64,000 bases of DNA, from positions 11,001,001 to 11,065,000 of the forward strand of contig NW_018343964.1 of the NCBI RefSeq assembly GCF_002099425.1, written 5' to 3'. Both the position numbers and the translations under genes were made by a program. The notes below the pieces were generated by a model. The model had not been told where the DNA came from, did not search any database, and saw only the letters and a program-made list of their open reading frames with translations. Source of the stretch: Phascolarctos cinereus. Lineage: Eukaryota; Chordata; Mammalia; Diprotodontia; Phascolarctidae. Of the stretch, positions 20,709-31,755 are shown piece after piece (position 1 is the first letter of the stretch; each line of letters opens with the position of its first letter).

Positions 20709-21504
20709 AGATACCTATGACCGTGATGTGAATTGCAGAAGATTACAGCCTTCAAAATGGCAGGAGACTAAGCCACAAAGTCCAGGTGCTGTAGCCCCTG
20801 AAGCTAAGTGACCCATCCAGTCCATCAGGGGCAGAAATGTGGACTCATTCCTCAGCTATGTGACATTTGGAAGTGAACTTGCTCACTTCATAGGAACTGT
20901 GTTAAGTGTGAGCCTGCTCTCCCCAGGGACTAAAGTGGTATAGGAGAGAATGAACCCTAAGGTATTGTTTATACTTCTGTTCTATGTCCTCTCAGTCAAC
21001 AGCATTCTGTAAAATGTCATTGATGTTAATTTGTTAAGGGGAACAGAACACCAATTCCTGCTGGCTAATAGCAGGGGAAACACAGTAGAATGGGGGCTTG
21101 AGTCAATAGCATTAAAGAAAAATATCCTCCCAAAACCTCAGGGATACCCCTAGAACCCAGAGGGAAAATGTAGCTAACCTCATTCTGGAAGATTGAATCC
21201 AGAGCCAACAGGACATTCCTCTAAGTCTCTCCCAATCAGAACATGGCTCTTCCTCTGGGGAGGGATATGCTGGAGAAGCAGTGGCAGTGTTGGATCTGGA
21301 ACCGGACAGAGGGCTTGAGACTGGCTATATTTCCATAATCAATCACTTCCCTTCTCTGGTCTTCAGTGTTTTTCATCTGCAAAACAATCCCGTGTTCCTA
21401 TAATATCTTATTCGCCTACAAAAGCCCTACCTGGTTATGCCAAAAGATGGAAAAAACACTTTAGCTTCTCAGACCATGGAACAAGGAATCAGGAGAGGGT
21501 TTGA
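20709..21504. other. Unassigned sequence
   Basis: No family recognised and no credible frame. May contain decayed retroelement sequence. Confidence 0.35.
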
Positions 21505-21705
21505 GAATACAGCTACATTTCCATCTCCAGTCATCCTGATCTATATCCAGCCACTGGACCCAGATGGCTCTGGAGGAAAGAATGAGGCTGGTGACTTTGC
21601 ACAGCCCTCCTTCATTTGCATCCAATTCACTTGCAAGTCATGACATCAGCTTCCTGATGTCAAGGTCCTCTTCCAGGAGGAAGGACAAACAACAATAACA
21701 AGAAG
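21505..21705 (+). mobile_element. RTE-tail-derived SINE-like repeat
   Basis: Well-preserved copy: catctccagtcatcctgatc, ccactggacccagatggctc, tggaggaaagaatgaggctg, catttgcatccaattcactt, ending caggaggaaggacaaacaac. Confidence 0.9.
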
Positions 21706-21799
21706 CTACATTTCCTACTGTGCAAAGAGTGAGGCTGTGACTTGTGGGGCAAGGGTACCTTGTTCATCTGCTCTTTCATGCTGGGTCTACTATTTGCTA

Positions 21800-22050
21800 G
21801 TAACAGTATCTCAGTGGCATTGTGAATGTAATGCTGGCCCCGGATTCAGGAAGGCGTGGGTTTAAATCTGCCTCAGATACTATCTGAGAGACCCTTGGCA
21901 AGGCACTGAAACCTCTGTCTGCCTCAGTTTCTCCATCTGTAAAATAGGAACAACAATAATACCTACCTCCCAGGGTGAAGAGCAAATGAGATGATATATG
22001 TAAAGCACCATATAAGTTCTATACAATGTAAACTCAATCTATTACTATTA
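21800..22050 (+). repeat. MIR-type CORE-SINE
   Basis: tcagtggcattgtgaatgta, ggcgtgggtttaaatctgcc, cctcagtttctccatctgta and taaagcaccatataagttct in order. Confidence 0.85.
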
Positions 22051-22193
22051 AGTCTCATCTAGGTCCCAGCCTGTGGCTCCTTCTGCATGCAGGAGGCCTC
22101 TGCCAAAACAGAACTGAATTTCTCTTTTAGGAAAATGAATGGCTTCACTTGGCTCATCCTGGCCCAGATTTGTAAACAAAGAGGCATGCAAAT

Positions 22194-22590
<397 letters not shown>

Positions 22591-22592
<2 letters not shown>

Positions 22593-22949
22593 CTCCCCTC
22601 CTTCCCTTCTCCTCCCCATCTGGCCCCTTTGTTCTTGAAGAAGGATCAAATGGTCACCTTCACTGACCTCCTCCTTCCAGAGCAGTTCCCCAGGGAGCTT
22701 AGTTTCCCATGGGCCTGGAACAAGAAGCTCCAGCCTCCTATGTCTTTCTGGTTCTCACATATTCCATTGTCTTCTTCATCACTGGAATTAGTCTAAAACT
22801 GGGTGCCAGGAACAAACATTTCAGAAAGGTTCCTTATTCTTTTTTATTTGCCCTAGGGTGCTGTTCTTAGGCCTCACATTCTTTCCAATCCCAAGAGTAT
22901 CTTTTAAACAGGAAAAAAGACCTCAGAGCTGCTCTCAGTTATCAGAGGA
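22591..22949. other. Unassigned sequence
   Basis: No repeat or gene recognised. Confidence 0.4.
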
Positions 22950-23110
22950 TTTAGACTAGAGATTCAAGGGATTATAGGTTTTAGGAAGAGCAATCCCTTA
23001 ATTTGATAGGTGGAGAAGGACTGGCCCAAGGTCACATAGCCAGAAGGTGGCAGAGCCATTATAATTCAAACTCAGGACCTCTGACCCTTCCAGGGCATCA
23101 CTCTACCAGC
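22950..23110 (-). repeat. Ther-1/MIR3-type SINE
   Basis: gactggcccaaggtcacata, gccagaaggtggcagagcca and actcaggacctctgaccctt are in reverse-complement order. Confidence 0.75.
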
Positions 23111-23459
23111 TGTGGACCCCAAATGGCCCCCAGGAACTTTTTGCAGGACAAATCCACTGACTGAGCTCAAAGTCAGCTCATAAGACTCCAAATATGATCT
23201 CCTTTTCCCTTCTGCCTCCTTTGCCAAGTTCCCCACAGAGATCTTTTAACTTTCCTAATCAATGTATCTATCCTTAAGCTTCATGTCCAAACCAGACCCA
23301 CCTATAAATGCAAGTTGGTTGGGAAGTTGGGGGAAAAGGGTAACTCAACTCAGAGAAGGTGCTGCAGGAGGAGCGTGGGAAAGGACCCTTCCTTCTCTAC
23401 TTACCATTCCCAAAAAAAGTCTACCCACTTATTTTCTTTAATCTGGCATTCCACAATTG
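23111..23459. other. Unassigned sequence
   Basis: No repeat or gene recognised. Confidence 0.4.
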
Positions 23460-23820
23460 ATAGTGGGAACATGGTAGAATAGATAGGGTTCTAGATTTGG
23501 GATCAGAAAGGCGAGGTCTGTCTATATATTTTCTAGCTGTGTGGCACTTAACCTCACTAAGTCTCAGTTTTCCTGCCTGTAAAATAGTGATAATAATAGC
23601 ATCTATCAATAATAATATAGCATCTATCAGGAAAGCTAGGTAACACAGTGGATAGAGTACCAACCCTGAGGTCAGGAGGACCTGAGTGTAAATCCAACTT
23701 CAGATACTTACTAGCTGTGTGACTCTGGGCAAGTCACTTAACCCTCTAAAAAAAAATAATAATAGCATCCATCTTAGAGGGTTATTTGCAAAAATTAAAG
23801 CTTTGTTATAAATGTTAGCT
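23460..23820 (+). repeat. MIR-type SINE hosting a marsupial SINE
   Basis: Host text gaacatggtagaatagatag, ggcacttaacctcactaagt, cctgtaaaatagtgataata, resuming as gcatccatcttagagggtta after the insertion. Confidence 0.8.
23628..23750 (+). mobile_element. Short marsupial SINE inside MIR
   Basis: gaaagctaggtaacacagtg, gtcaggaggacctgagtgta, gggcaagtcacttaaccctc, then poly-A. Flanked by diverged copies of an AATAATA(A)TAGCATCYATC target (left about 23609, right about 23755). Confidence 0.85.
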
Positions 23821-24044
23821 GTTGTTATTAGAGCCTTTCCTTTCACAATTAGAGATCAGGCTGTAAATACTACACTTTGACTTAAATTCCCACCAAAGTA
23901 TAGATGACTGATACCAGGTCCTTTCTAGAGAACACAGTTTCACAAGGGGAAGAGCAAGGGATATGTGAGTAGAAGAAAAGAGACACTTAGTACCTGAAAA
24001 GGGACAAGGACATAGTAAAAGGCACTGTTGGAAGGAAGCAAGGA
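23821..24044. other. Unassigned sequence
   Basis: No family recognised. Confidence 0.4.
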
Positions 24045-24230
24045 AACAAACATTTATTGGGCACCTACTAAGTGCCAGGCACTATGCTATGCACTTTGCA
24101 AACTTATCTCATTTAATCCTCTCAGCAGTCCCGGGAGATAGGCGCTATTGTTATCTTCATTTTACAATTGAAGAAACTGAGGCAAATAGAAGTTAAATGA
24201 CTTGCCCAGGGTCACACAGTTAAATGTCTG
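24045..24230 (-). repeat. MIR-type CORE-SINE
   Basis: atttattgggcacctactaa, gataggcgctattgttatct, gaagaaactgaggcaaatag and cttgcccagggtcacacagt are in reverse-complement order. Confidence 0.85.
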
Positions 24231-24394
24231 GTGGAAAGTGGGAAGAGTAAAGGAGGCTGGGAATTGGGTGGGGGAGGGCAGGGCAAGGTTGTAAATCCAA
24301 ACCTGTCTTCCACTTTTTTTTCCCACAGTTGTTTAGAACTAGCCCTAAACAGCAAAAGTGATGGGAAAACTGGAGTTTTAAAGTGCTTCAGACC

Positions 24395-24815
24395 AGTATG
24401 GCAAAGTAGAAGGCAAATTGGATTTGAGGCTGGGGACCTGAGTTCAAATTCTGTCTCCGCCACCACCAGTGTAAATTTGTGTTCAGGACTGAATCAGACG
24501 GCCTTTAAGATCCCTTCCTGGGCAGCTAGGTGGCGCAATGGGTAGACTGCTAGGCCTGAAGTGAAGAAGGCTCCTTTTCCTGAGTTCAAATCCAGCCTTA
24601 GACACTTAGTAGCTGTGTGACCCTGGGCAAGTCACTTAACCCTGTTTGCCTCAGTTTCCTCATCTGTAAAATGAGCTGGAGAAGGAAATGATAAACCCCT
24701 CTGTACCTTTGCCAAGAAAACCCCAAGTGGGTCATGAACAGTCAGACATGACTGAAAAAATCAACTCCACAAAGATCCCTTAGCCCGAAATCCATGAAAT
24801 GAAATCAAATCTGTC
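24395..24815 (+). repeat. MIR3-type SINE hosting a long SINE
   Basis: gcaaagtagaaggcaaattg, ggggacctgagttcaaattc and ggcctttaagatcccttcct belong to the host, which resumes as agcccgaaatccatgaaatg after the insertion. Confidence 0.7.
24517..24771 (+). mobile_element. Long-form marsupial SINE with 10-bp target duplication
   Basis: Complete body from gggcagctaggtggcgcaat to the gccaagaaaaccccaagtgg and cagacatgactgaaaaaatc tail. Flanked by AAGATCCCTT at 24507-24516 and 24772-24781. Confidence 0.92.
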
Positions 24816-24889
24816 CTCTACCCCCACTCCCTCTGTGAGCAAATATGAGCTGGGCCAAGTTCCAAAACCCAGTGAGGAAAACATTCACA

Positions 24890-25025
24890 GTAGGTGTCAC
24901 CGAGATTCTGGAAGTGCAGCTGGGAAGAGGTCTTCGCAAGCATCTAGCCCAGCTCCCTCCTTTTACTGCCAAGGAAACTAAGGCCCAGAAAGATGAAATT
25001 ACCTGCCTGAGAGCATGGGTAAGTT
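24890..25025 (-). repeat. Ther-1-type SINE
   Basis: gaagaggtcttcgcaagcat, ctagcccagctccctccttt and gccaaggaaactaaggccca, reverse-complement order. Confidence 0.75.
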
Positions 25026-25545
25026 ACCTCTAACCACATCATTCCCCTGTTCAATAAACTCCCCACCACCTCCAGGATCAAATCCTCTGCTTGACATTCA
25101 AAGCCCTTTACAACCTTTCCAGTCTTTTTATACATACTCTGCAATCCAGTAACACTGACCTGTTTGCTGGTCCTCAAACAGGACCCTGCTCTCCCCTCCT
25201 GGTATTTTCATCTGCTGTCTCTCACATCTGGAATGTTCTCTCTCCTCATCTCTGCCTCCTGGCTTCCCTGGCATCCTTCAAGGTCCCACTCAAATCTTGT
25301 CTTCTCGGACAAAGCCTTTCCTGATCCCGCTAATGCTAGCACTTTCCTCTGAGATTATTTCCCATTTATTCTGGATTTATCTTGTCCGTACATAGTTGTT
25401 TGCGTGTTTTCTTCCCCACTAGACTGTGAGACCCTTAAGAGGAGGGCCTTTCTTTTTGCCTTTCTTTGTATCTTCAGAGGTTAGCACAATGCCTGCCACA
25501 AAGTAGGGACTTAATACATGTTTATTGATGGATAAGTAGATCTTG
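25026..25545 (+). repeat. L2-type LINE 3' end, one of the best preserved
   Basis: cccctgttcaataaactccc, ctgcttgacattcaaagccc, ctctcacatctggaatgttc, ggcatccttcaaggtcccac, ctgagattatttcccattta, tagactgtgagacccttaag, ttagcacaatgcctgccaca in consensus order. Frames at 25091-25352 lie within it. Confidence 0.92.
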
Positions 25546-25749
25546 GAGGTAAGATTGAACCCAGATCTTCTAACTTAATCTCATTTAATCTAGCTTAATC
25601 TTTCCACCATACCACAGTGTTTTCCTCGTGAGATAAATAAAAAAAAAAAGATCACTCCAAAGTGCTTAGAATCCTCATTCACCCCTTCACAGGTGGCAAG
25701 GGGAGGAGAGGAGAAAGCATTATCCCCATTTCTCCCTGAGGCTCAAAAC
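25546..25749. other. Unassigned sequence
   Basis: No family recognised, apart from an A run near 25638. Confidence 0.4.
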
Positions 25750-26200
25750 ATGAGGCATGGTACAGAGGAACCTGGAGTCGGGGGATCTGGGTTCCATTTC
25801 TAGTTCTGTCATTTTGTTGTTATTGTTCAGTGATGTTTCAGTTGTATCCGACTCTTCCTGATCCCATTTGGGGTTTTCTTGGCAAAGATACTAGAGTGTT
25901 TTGCCATTTCCTTCTCCAGCTCATTTTACAGATAACAAAACTGAGGCAAATAGGGTTAAATGACTTGCCCAGGGTCCCACAGCTAATAAGTGTCTATGGT
26001 CAGATTTGAACTCAGGAAGAGGAGTCTTCCTGACTCCAGGCCTGGGGCTCTGTCCACTGCACCACCTAGCTGCCTGTTCTACCACTTACCCTGGGTTCAA
26101 AAAGTCTGGGTCTCAGTTTCCTCATTTGTAAAATGAAGAGGTTGGGCCACATGACCTCTGAGGTCCCTTCCAGTTCTAAATCTATCAATTATGAATCAAC
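25750..26200 (+). repeat. MIR3-type SINE hosting a long SINE
   Basis: Head ggtacagaggaacctggagt and ctgggttccatttctagttc; after the insertion ctgggtctcagtttcctcat, gacctctgaggtcccttcca and gttctaaatctatcaattat. Confidence 0.8.
25812..26074 (-). mobile_element. Long-form marsupial SINE
   Basis: ttgttgttattgttcagtga, catttggggttttcttggca, gctcattttacagataacaa, ending caccacctagctgcct. Flanking TTCTGTCA and TTCTACCA suggest a decayed target duplication. Confidence 0.92.
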
Positions 26201-26599
26201 TCAAATCTTCAGAGCACTAGCCCAATGCCCGCTGCTTTTTGACAGGTTATGGCGGCATTCTTGGTGGGCAAGGCAGACATCGTGCTAGTTACTAAGCTTT
26301 GTCCTTGCCCTTTGGGAGTTAGTAGCCCCTGGTCTGGCCAGAGTCCCAGGCTCCCAGCTTAGCAGGGAGCTGTCTTCCTTCAATAGCTCACTTTATCAGC
26401 TCTTGCAGCAAAGGGCGAGGGTGTGGCATTTTCATACATTTTCATGCATTTTCTTCCATTGAGAAAAGATCCTCTATCCCTGAAAACAACATGAGATGTC
26501 TGCCTCAGTCCATCCACAATCTATGAGAATACAGGAACCAAGAAACAGTGGTGAGCGTTCATTCATTCATTCATTCCATGCTACGTCCATGCTAAATGC
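26201..26599. other. Unassigned sequence
   Basis: No family recognised. A short (ATTC)n run lies at 26553-26577. Confidence 0.4.
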
Positions 26600-26840
26600 T
26601 GAGAGAATATAAGAATAATAATAACTTACATTCACATAGTGCTCTATGGTTTGAAGAGTGCTCTTTGTATATTATCTTACTTCACTCTCATAAGAACCTT
26701 GTGAAGTAGGTGCTATTATTATTATTATCCTCACTTTACAGAGGAGGAAACTGAGATATTAAAGAGTGACATGGCTACAGTCACACAGCTAGTCTGTGTT
26801 TGAGGTGGTATTCCTATCCAGGTCTTCCTGGCTCTAAGGG
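26600..26840 (-). repeat. MIR-type CORE-SINE
   Basis: ttacattcacatagtgctct, gtgaagtaggtgctattatt, cagaggaggaaactgagata and cacacagctagtctgtgttt, reverse-complement order. Confidence 0.88.
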
Positions 26841-27124
26841 CAACAATGCTCCCTCCAGTGCCTGTGTGGAAATAGAAAATTGAGGTGAGACATTGACCTT
26901 TCCCCAGTGGAGCTGACAGCTGGCTATTAGGGCCAATTGTATCACCTGGTTAAGGGCATCTGAGTGTTGAAAATCAAAGTGAGAGTTGAAAATCAAAGTG
27001 CAGTGTGAGAAGAGTTGGGGGAGAAGATGGGTAGCAAAACACTGGGAAGATTGCTTTCTCTGATGACTTAATCTCCTAGCATATGGTTTTAGAATCTCTT
27101 GCCATCTGGAGTGGTTCACTGATT
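26841..27124. other. Unassigned sequence
   Basis: No family recognised. An 18-bp piece containing gttgaaaatcaaagtg is repeated in tandem at about 26965-27000. Confidence 0.45.
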
Positions 27125-27450
27125 ATCTTACTCATAAAATCACAGCATCTCAGAGTCGGAAAGGACCTTAGAGGCCATCTATTCTAACCCTCCACCAAAT
27201 GCAGGGATCTCCTTTACCTCATTCATGGAAGGTGTTTATGTAACCTGCTGGAACACTCCTAGTGATGGGGAGCTCACCGCCTCAAAAGACAACCCACTTC
27301 ATTTTTTTGGCAACTCTGTGGGAAGATCCTTGCTGGTATTAAGGCAATCTCTGCCTCCTAATGACTTTGCTTGAATATTCTCCCTGCAACAAGGGCCTGC
27401 CTTTGGAAGGATAACATTCATCTGGGGATTCTCTGACTATGAGTCCTGGA
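27125..27450 (-). repeat. L3/CR1-type LINE fragment
   Basis: tctcagagtcggaaaggacc, ttagaggccatctattctaa, cctagtgatggggagctcac and tctgcctcctaatgactttg resemble the reverse-complement L3/CR1 3' region. Family from recall, moderate certainty. Confidence 0.6.
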
Positions 27451-27517
27451 ATGTTACTATCTCTAAGGGAGTAGAGTATGGACCAAAAGACAATGGCAAG
27501 ATGCATGGGGAATACAA

Positions 27518-27765
27518 GACAGCTAGGTGGTGCAGTAGATAGAGTGCTAGGCCTGCAGTCTTCTTCCTGAGTTCAAATCTGGCCTCAGATACAAGCTGTG
27601 TGACCCTGGGCAAGTCACTTAACCCTGTTTAATTCAGTTTCCTCATCTATAAAATGGGCTGGAGAAGGCAATGGTAAACTACTCCAGTATCTCTGCCAAG
27701 AAAACCCCAAATGGGGTCATGAAGCATCAGACAAGACAAAAATGACTAATTAACAGCGCGGTGAA
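27518..27765 (+). mobile_element. Long-form marsupial SINE
   Basis: acagctaggtggtgcagtag, gagttcaaatctggcctcag, gggcaagtcacttaaccctg, aaaaccccaaatggggtcat, with the end near 27765. Confidence 0.92.
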
Positions 27766-28019
27766 TGAAAGTAGGTTGCAACACTTGCAACAACACCCTG
27801 GTGGAAAAGGTGGCATCAGAGACAGATACGGGCTGATTGCATTTCCAGGGTAAGAGCTAACCTATGTACGGTCTGCAGGTACCCTCTTGCTACTGAGAGA
27901 AATTAAGGAGTTCCCTTCCCAGTCCCCATGGTGGAGCCTCCCCTAGGGAGGCTTTAAGAAGGGACAGAAACATGAAACAACCAAAAGAGGACATGGACCA
28001 GTTGTGATCTGCTTGGCTA
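27766..28019. other. Unassigned sequence
   Basis: No repeat recognised. Confidence 0.4.
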
Positions 28020-28032
28020 AAGAGAGAACCCA

Positions 28033-28186
28033 AGGGGCAGCTAGGCAACACAGTGCATAGAGCTCTAGCTTTGGAGTCAGGAGGACCTGAGTTCAAATCC
28101 AGCCTTAGACACTTGATACTTACTAGCTGTGTGACCTTGGGCAAGTCACTTAACCCTGATTGCCTCACCCCAAAAAAAAAAAAGTG
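28033..28186 (+). mobile_element. Short marsupial SINE with exact 13-bp target duplication
   Basis: Body aggggcagctaggcaacaca, tcaaatccagccttagacac, gggcaagtcacttaaccctg, poly-A. Flanked by AAGAGAGAACCCA at 28020-28032 and 28187-28199. Confidence 0.95.
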
Positions 28187-28199
28187 AAGAGAGAACCCA

Positions 28200-28474
28200 T
28201 ACCTCCAAAATCACAGATACAGTGAAATAACTTCCATTCACTTGTCAAAGAATTAATTCTATACTCTGCGTTTTCCTGTCTTAACTAAGTAATTTTTATT
28301 ACAAGGAAAGAACTGAATCAGACACATAAGCAAATCTCATGGTCTTGTTCTTCCCCTAAGTATAGCTACGACTGATGATTTTATGGTCTTACAAAATAGG
28401 TCTGGAAGGGGTAGGGACAAGATTCATGATATCATTGGCACAAGGAAATCCCAGGTAAGGAAACTCCCTCCACC
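28200..28474. other. Unassigned sequence
   Basis: No family recognised. Confidence 0.4.
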
Positions 28475-28620
28475 AATGCAGGTTGACACCTCTGCAATGT
28501 ACAACAGGGAATTGCCCAGAGCCCTGAGAAGTTACCTAGTCACATGGCTGGTATACGTCAGAGGCAAAGTTTGAATCCAGGTCTTCTTAGTTTTGAGACC
28601 AGCTCTCTATCCATTAATCT
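28475..28620 (-). repeat. Ther-1/MIR-type SINE fragment
   Basis: agtcacatggctggtatacg, gcaaagtttgaatccaggtc and gagaccagctctctatccat, reverse-complement order. Confidence 0.7.
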
Positions 28621-29094
28621 TTGTTGTTTACCCTTGTTTAGGGGATAAAGAATAGGTTGGAGGTTGTACAATCAAAGACAGATGATACTTTCTAAATTGC
28701 AACTATGGGTCAGTCATAATCCCTTTGAGCCTCCGTTTTCTCTGTATGAGGGGTAGCGTTACAGTAGGAGATAGAGGTACAAAGTTAGGAGATTGATGAA
28801 GGCATTGCCAGTGGGACAGAGTGACCAGTTGTGATTGGAACATTCCAGAAAGTTGAGTGGTGCTTTCTCATATCCTGTAAGATCAGGTGAACCCTGAAAC
28901 TCAGGCCTCTCAGTTCCCCCTGCCCGGAGGCCCCCCTGATCGGAGAGGGTAGAGGGTAGATATCAGAGAGCTCCTCCCAGACCCTCCATTTAAGGAAGTG
29001 ACCCACAGTGGCCATATCATCATTCTCTATCTCTCCCTGCACTCCTCGGGGGACTTGATCATGCCCCTTTCTAGGAACCCTTCCCCCTACTCCT
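28621..29094. other. Mostly unassigned
   Basis: No firm family. The minus frame at 28785-29042 has no recognisable domain. Confidence 0.35.
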
Positions 29095-29245
29095 TCCTTT
29101 TCATTTTATTTTTATATATTGTCCTATAGATTGTGGGCTCCCTGATGGTAAAGACTGTCTTTTGTCTTTCTTTGTATCCCCAAGCACTTAGCACAATGCC
29201 TGGCACATAGTAGGTCCTTAATTAATGTTTATTGACTGCCTAAGA
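29095..29245 (+). repeat. L2-type LINE 3' terminus
   Basis: gtcctatagattgtgggctc, tttctttgtatccccaagca, caatgcctggcacatagtag. Confidence 0.9.
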
Positions 29246-29249
29246 ATTT

Positions 29250-29460
29250 AATTGAATTCAATAAACATTTATTAAGCACCAACTTTGGCTTAGCTCTAAG
29301 GATACAAAAAGAGACAAAAAATAGTCTCTGCCTTCAAGCAGCTTACAGTCTAGTGGGGGAGATAACATACAGATAAATATATACGAAGCAAGTTATATAC
29401 AGGATAAATAGGAAATAATCAAAAGAGAGAAAGCATTGAAATTAAGAAGGGTTAGGGGAG
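29250..29460 (-). repeat. L2-type LINE 3' region
   Basis: attcaataaacatttattaa, gcaccaactttggcttagct, gtctctgccttcaagcagct and tatacaggataaataggaaa, reverse-complement L2. Abuts a plus-strand L2 tail head to head. Confidence 0.88.
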
Positions 29461-29494
29461 GCTTACATTCTTTTCCATTCAGGTTAGCAATAAC

Positions 29495-29564
29495 TAGATA
29501 GATAAGTAGATGGATGGATGGATGGGTGGATGGGTGGGTGGATGGATGGATAGATAGATAGAGC
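29495..29564. repeat. GATA/GATG tetranucleotide microsatellite
   Basis: Compound (GATA)(GATG)(GGTG)(GATG)(GATA) array. Confidence 0.95.
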
Positions 29565-29645
29565 ACTTACTATTTACCAGGCACTGTACTAAGAATTGGA
29601 AATACAATAAGGAGCAAAAAGAAAGAGCTAGGATCTTGACTCATC
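29565..29645 (-). repeat. L2 tail fragment
   Basis: gcacttactatttaccaggc then gaattggaaatacaataagg, reverse-complement L2 terminus following the microsatellite. Confidence 0.75.
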
Positions 29646-29844
29646 CTAGCTGTGCTCCACAGAAAGTACTTACATAGCAGCTTTTGAAATATTAGAAAAC
29701 ATTTCACACTAAGTATTTTCTTCTCTGAGCTAAACATCCGTACATTTATTGAGCTTTTCCTCTTATCACTCACAATTGACTCCTTCCAATATTCTGATTG
29801 CTGTCAGGTTTGTTAATGTCCCACTTAAAATACAGGTCAGGGCT
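29646..29844. other. Unassigned sequence
   Basis: No repeat recognised. Confidence 0.4.
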
Positions 29845-30030
29845 AAATATGAAAGAGTCAGTGCGGTCTAACTTGAAATTCAGGAGACCTCCCTTGCAGA
29901 CCTGACTTTGACTGTCACCATCAGAATGACCTTGAACAAGTGTCTTCCATTCTCTGGACCTAACTTCCTCTGCTGTAAAATGATACATTGCAAGAGATTA
30001 TTTTCATGTCCCTCCTAGCCTTAACATTCT
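29845..30030 (+). repeat. MIR3-type SINE
   Basis: gtcagtgcggtctaacttga, tgaccttgaacaagtgtctt, tcctctgctgtaaaatgata, catgtccctcctagccttaa. Confidence 0.7.
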
Positions 30031-30119
30031 TTAGCAATAACTCACTTTATATAATGCTTTAAGAGTGAGAGAGGACTTTGCTAAGAATATTTGCATCAAA
30101 TATCTCTAAGGGAACAAAC

Positions 30120-30120
<1 letters not shown>

Positions 30121-30187
<67 letters not shown>
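30121..30187. repeat. (GATA)n microsatellite
   Basis: Sixteen or so uninterrupted TAGA/GATA units, pure and therefore likely length-variable. Confidence 0.98.
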
Positions 30188-30639
30188 TGATAATCATTTA
30201 AGATCAATTGAGCCCCAATAAGGGCCAAAAGCCTGAATTAATCTTTTTCTCTCTGAGTGAACTAAAAACACCCCTTCCTGTGTCAGCAAATTCCAGGACT
30301 AGATGGAACTGACCATCATTCCTGCTGTTCATTATCACTGGGCCCAGGATGTCTGGGACCAGATACTCTCTTGAATAATGGGACTTTTCTTATTTTGAGT
30401 TTCTATTGACACTTTAGCATTCTTCTGTTGAACAAACATATGGAGGCTGTATTTTTTTTTTGTAACACAGACATCCTGAGTCTGATCACTCTAAACTGTA
30501 TAAAACCTCTCTCATTTTGCTTAATCTCCGAGTCAGAATCACATTCTGGCTTCCATGTTGACATGATTCATTAGCTAAAAGGGGATAAACTATATAATCA
30601 TGTATCACCTAACTTGTTTGCCTTCTTTAACCAAACTTT
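30188..30639. other. Unassigned; LTR-like signals only
   Basis: A TATA-like ctgtataaaacctctc at about 30497 followed by cattttgcttaatctccgag resembles an LTR promoter region, but no edges or polyadenylation layout could be fixed. Left unassigned. Confidence 0.3.
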
Positions 30640-30842
30640 CAGGTTAACAATAAACAGACAGATTAGATAAATACATAGATAGAGCACTTAACTCTGTAGC
30701 AGGCACTGTGCTAAGCACTGGAGATACAAAAAGGTAGCAAAAGAAAGACATTCCCTACCCTTGAGGAGCTTACATTCTAACGAGGGTAGACAACACACAA
30801 AAGGGAGCTAAAAACGGAGGAGTAAGGGAGGCATGAGCTCCA
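30640..30842 (-). repeat. L2-type LINE tail
   Basis: tagcaggcactgtgctaagc, actggagatacaaaaaggta, cttgaggagcttacattcta, reverse complement of L2. Confidence 0.85.
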
Positions 30843-31210
30843 TCTCCAATGGAAAAGTGGTCAAAGAATATGAACAAACAGTTGTCAAAAAGAAGAATTT
30901 CAAACTATTCACAACCACATGAACGATCTCTCCAAAACATTAATGCTAAGAGAAATACAAGGTAAAGAACTTAGAGGTTTTAGCTCATACCTGGAAAATT
31001 GGAAAAGATCACCCCAAAAGGCAGGGAGGGAATAGTTAAGATTGGGGGTGCTGTAGAAAGCCAGGAATGCTAACATCTTTGGGGAAACTGTGAATTGACC
31101 CAAACATTCTGGAAAACAATTTGGAATTGGGCTAAAAATGACTAAAATGTGTATTTCTCTTGACCCAGAGATCTCATTACTCGATATATAACCCAAGCAA
31201 GCCAAAGACA
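30843..31210 (+). mobile_element. L1 ORF2 3'-end fragment
   Basis: ctccaatggaaaagtggtca, aagagaagaatttcaaacta-like text, gctaagagaaatacaaggta, aacattctggaaaacaattt, tcttgacccagagatctcat match the end of marsupial L1 ORF2. Both ends missing and decayed. Confidence 0.8.
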
Positions 31211-31217
31211 AACCAGG

Positions 31218-31272
31218 TCTTCTATCAATCAACATTTATACTATGTGCCAGGTACTGTTCTAAGTGCTGGTG
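31218..31272 (-). repeat. L2 tail fragment
   Basis: tcaatcaacatttatactat gtgccaggtactgttctaag is the reverse-complement L2 terminus. Confidence 0.75.
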
Positions 31273-31322
31273 TCTCCTGACTCCAAATCTTGCATTCTTT
31301 CCACTGCACCACATTGTCCCTC
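31264..31322 (-). mobile_element. Marsupial SINE head fragment
   Basis: ctcctgactccaaatcttgc then tttccactgcaccacattgt, reverse complement of the SINE head. Confidence 0.65.
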
Positions 31323-31369
31323 CTTCTGTAATTCTGATTCTATGATTCTCAATCCTTCGATATTCTATA

Positions 31370-31755
31370 TATGGTCTAAGCAGTGCCACCATCTTGCTGT
31401 CCCTCACACAAAATACTTTATTTCCTCTTTCCATGCTTTTGCACCAGCTGTCCCCAATGCCTGGAATGTATTGCCTCTTCAGCTCCACCTCTGAGAATCC
31501 CTGGTTTCCTTCAAAGTTTGCCTTCTACTAAAATGTTTCTAGGTCTCCTTAGCTGCCAGTGCCCTCTACAGCACTCCCTCCAATTATCTTGTACTTACAT
31601 TTTTATTTTGCATATATCTATGGATATATTGTCCAATAGGATGTAAGTTCCTTGAAGTCTGGGACTGTTTCCTTTTTGTCTTTGATTTCCCAGAACCCAG
31701 AATAGTCCTTGACACATAACAGGCACTTGATAAATACTTATACTATTAATAACAT
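31370..31755 (+). repeat. L2-type LINE 3' end
   Basis: tgcaccagctgtccccaatg, tttccttcaaagtttgcctt, gatgtaagttccttgaagtc, cataacaggcacttgataaa in consensus order. Confidence 0.88.

Noticed and set aside
29495-30187. Regularly spaced repeats that might be a CRISPR-like array
   Set aside because: They are tetranucleotide microsatellites with no spacers, in a vertebrate genome.
30188-30639. TATA-like sequence suggesting a promoter
   Set aside because: Single motif without edges, initiator or downstream frame; such sites are frequent by chance in AT-rich DNA.
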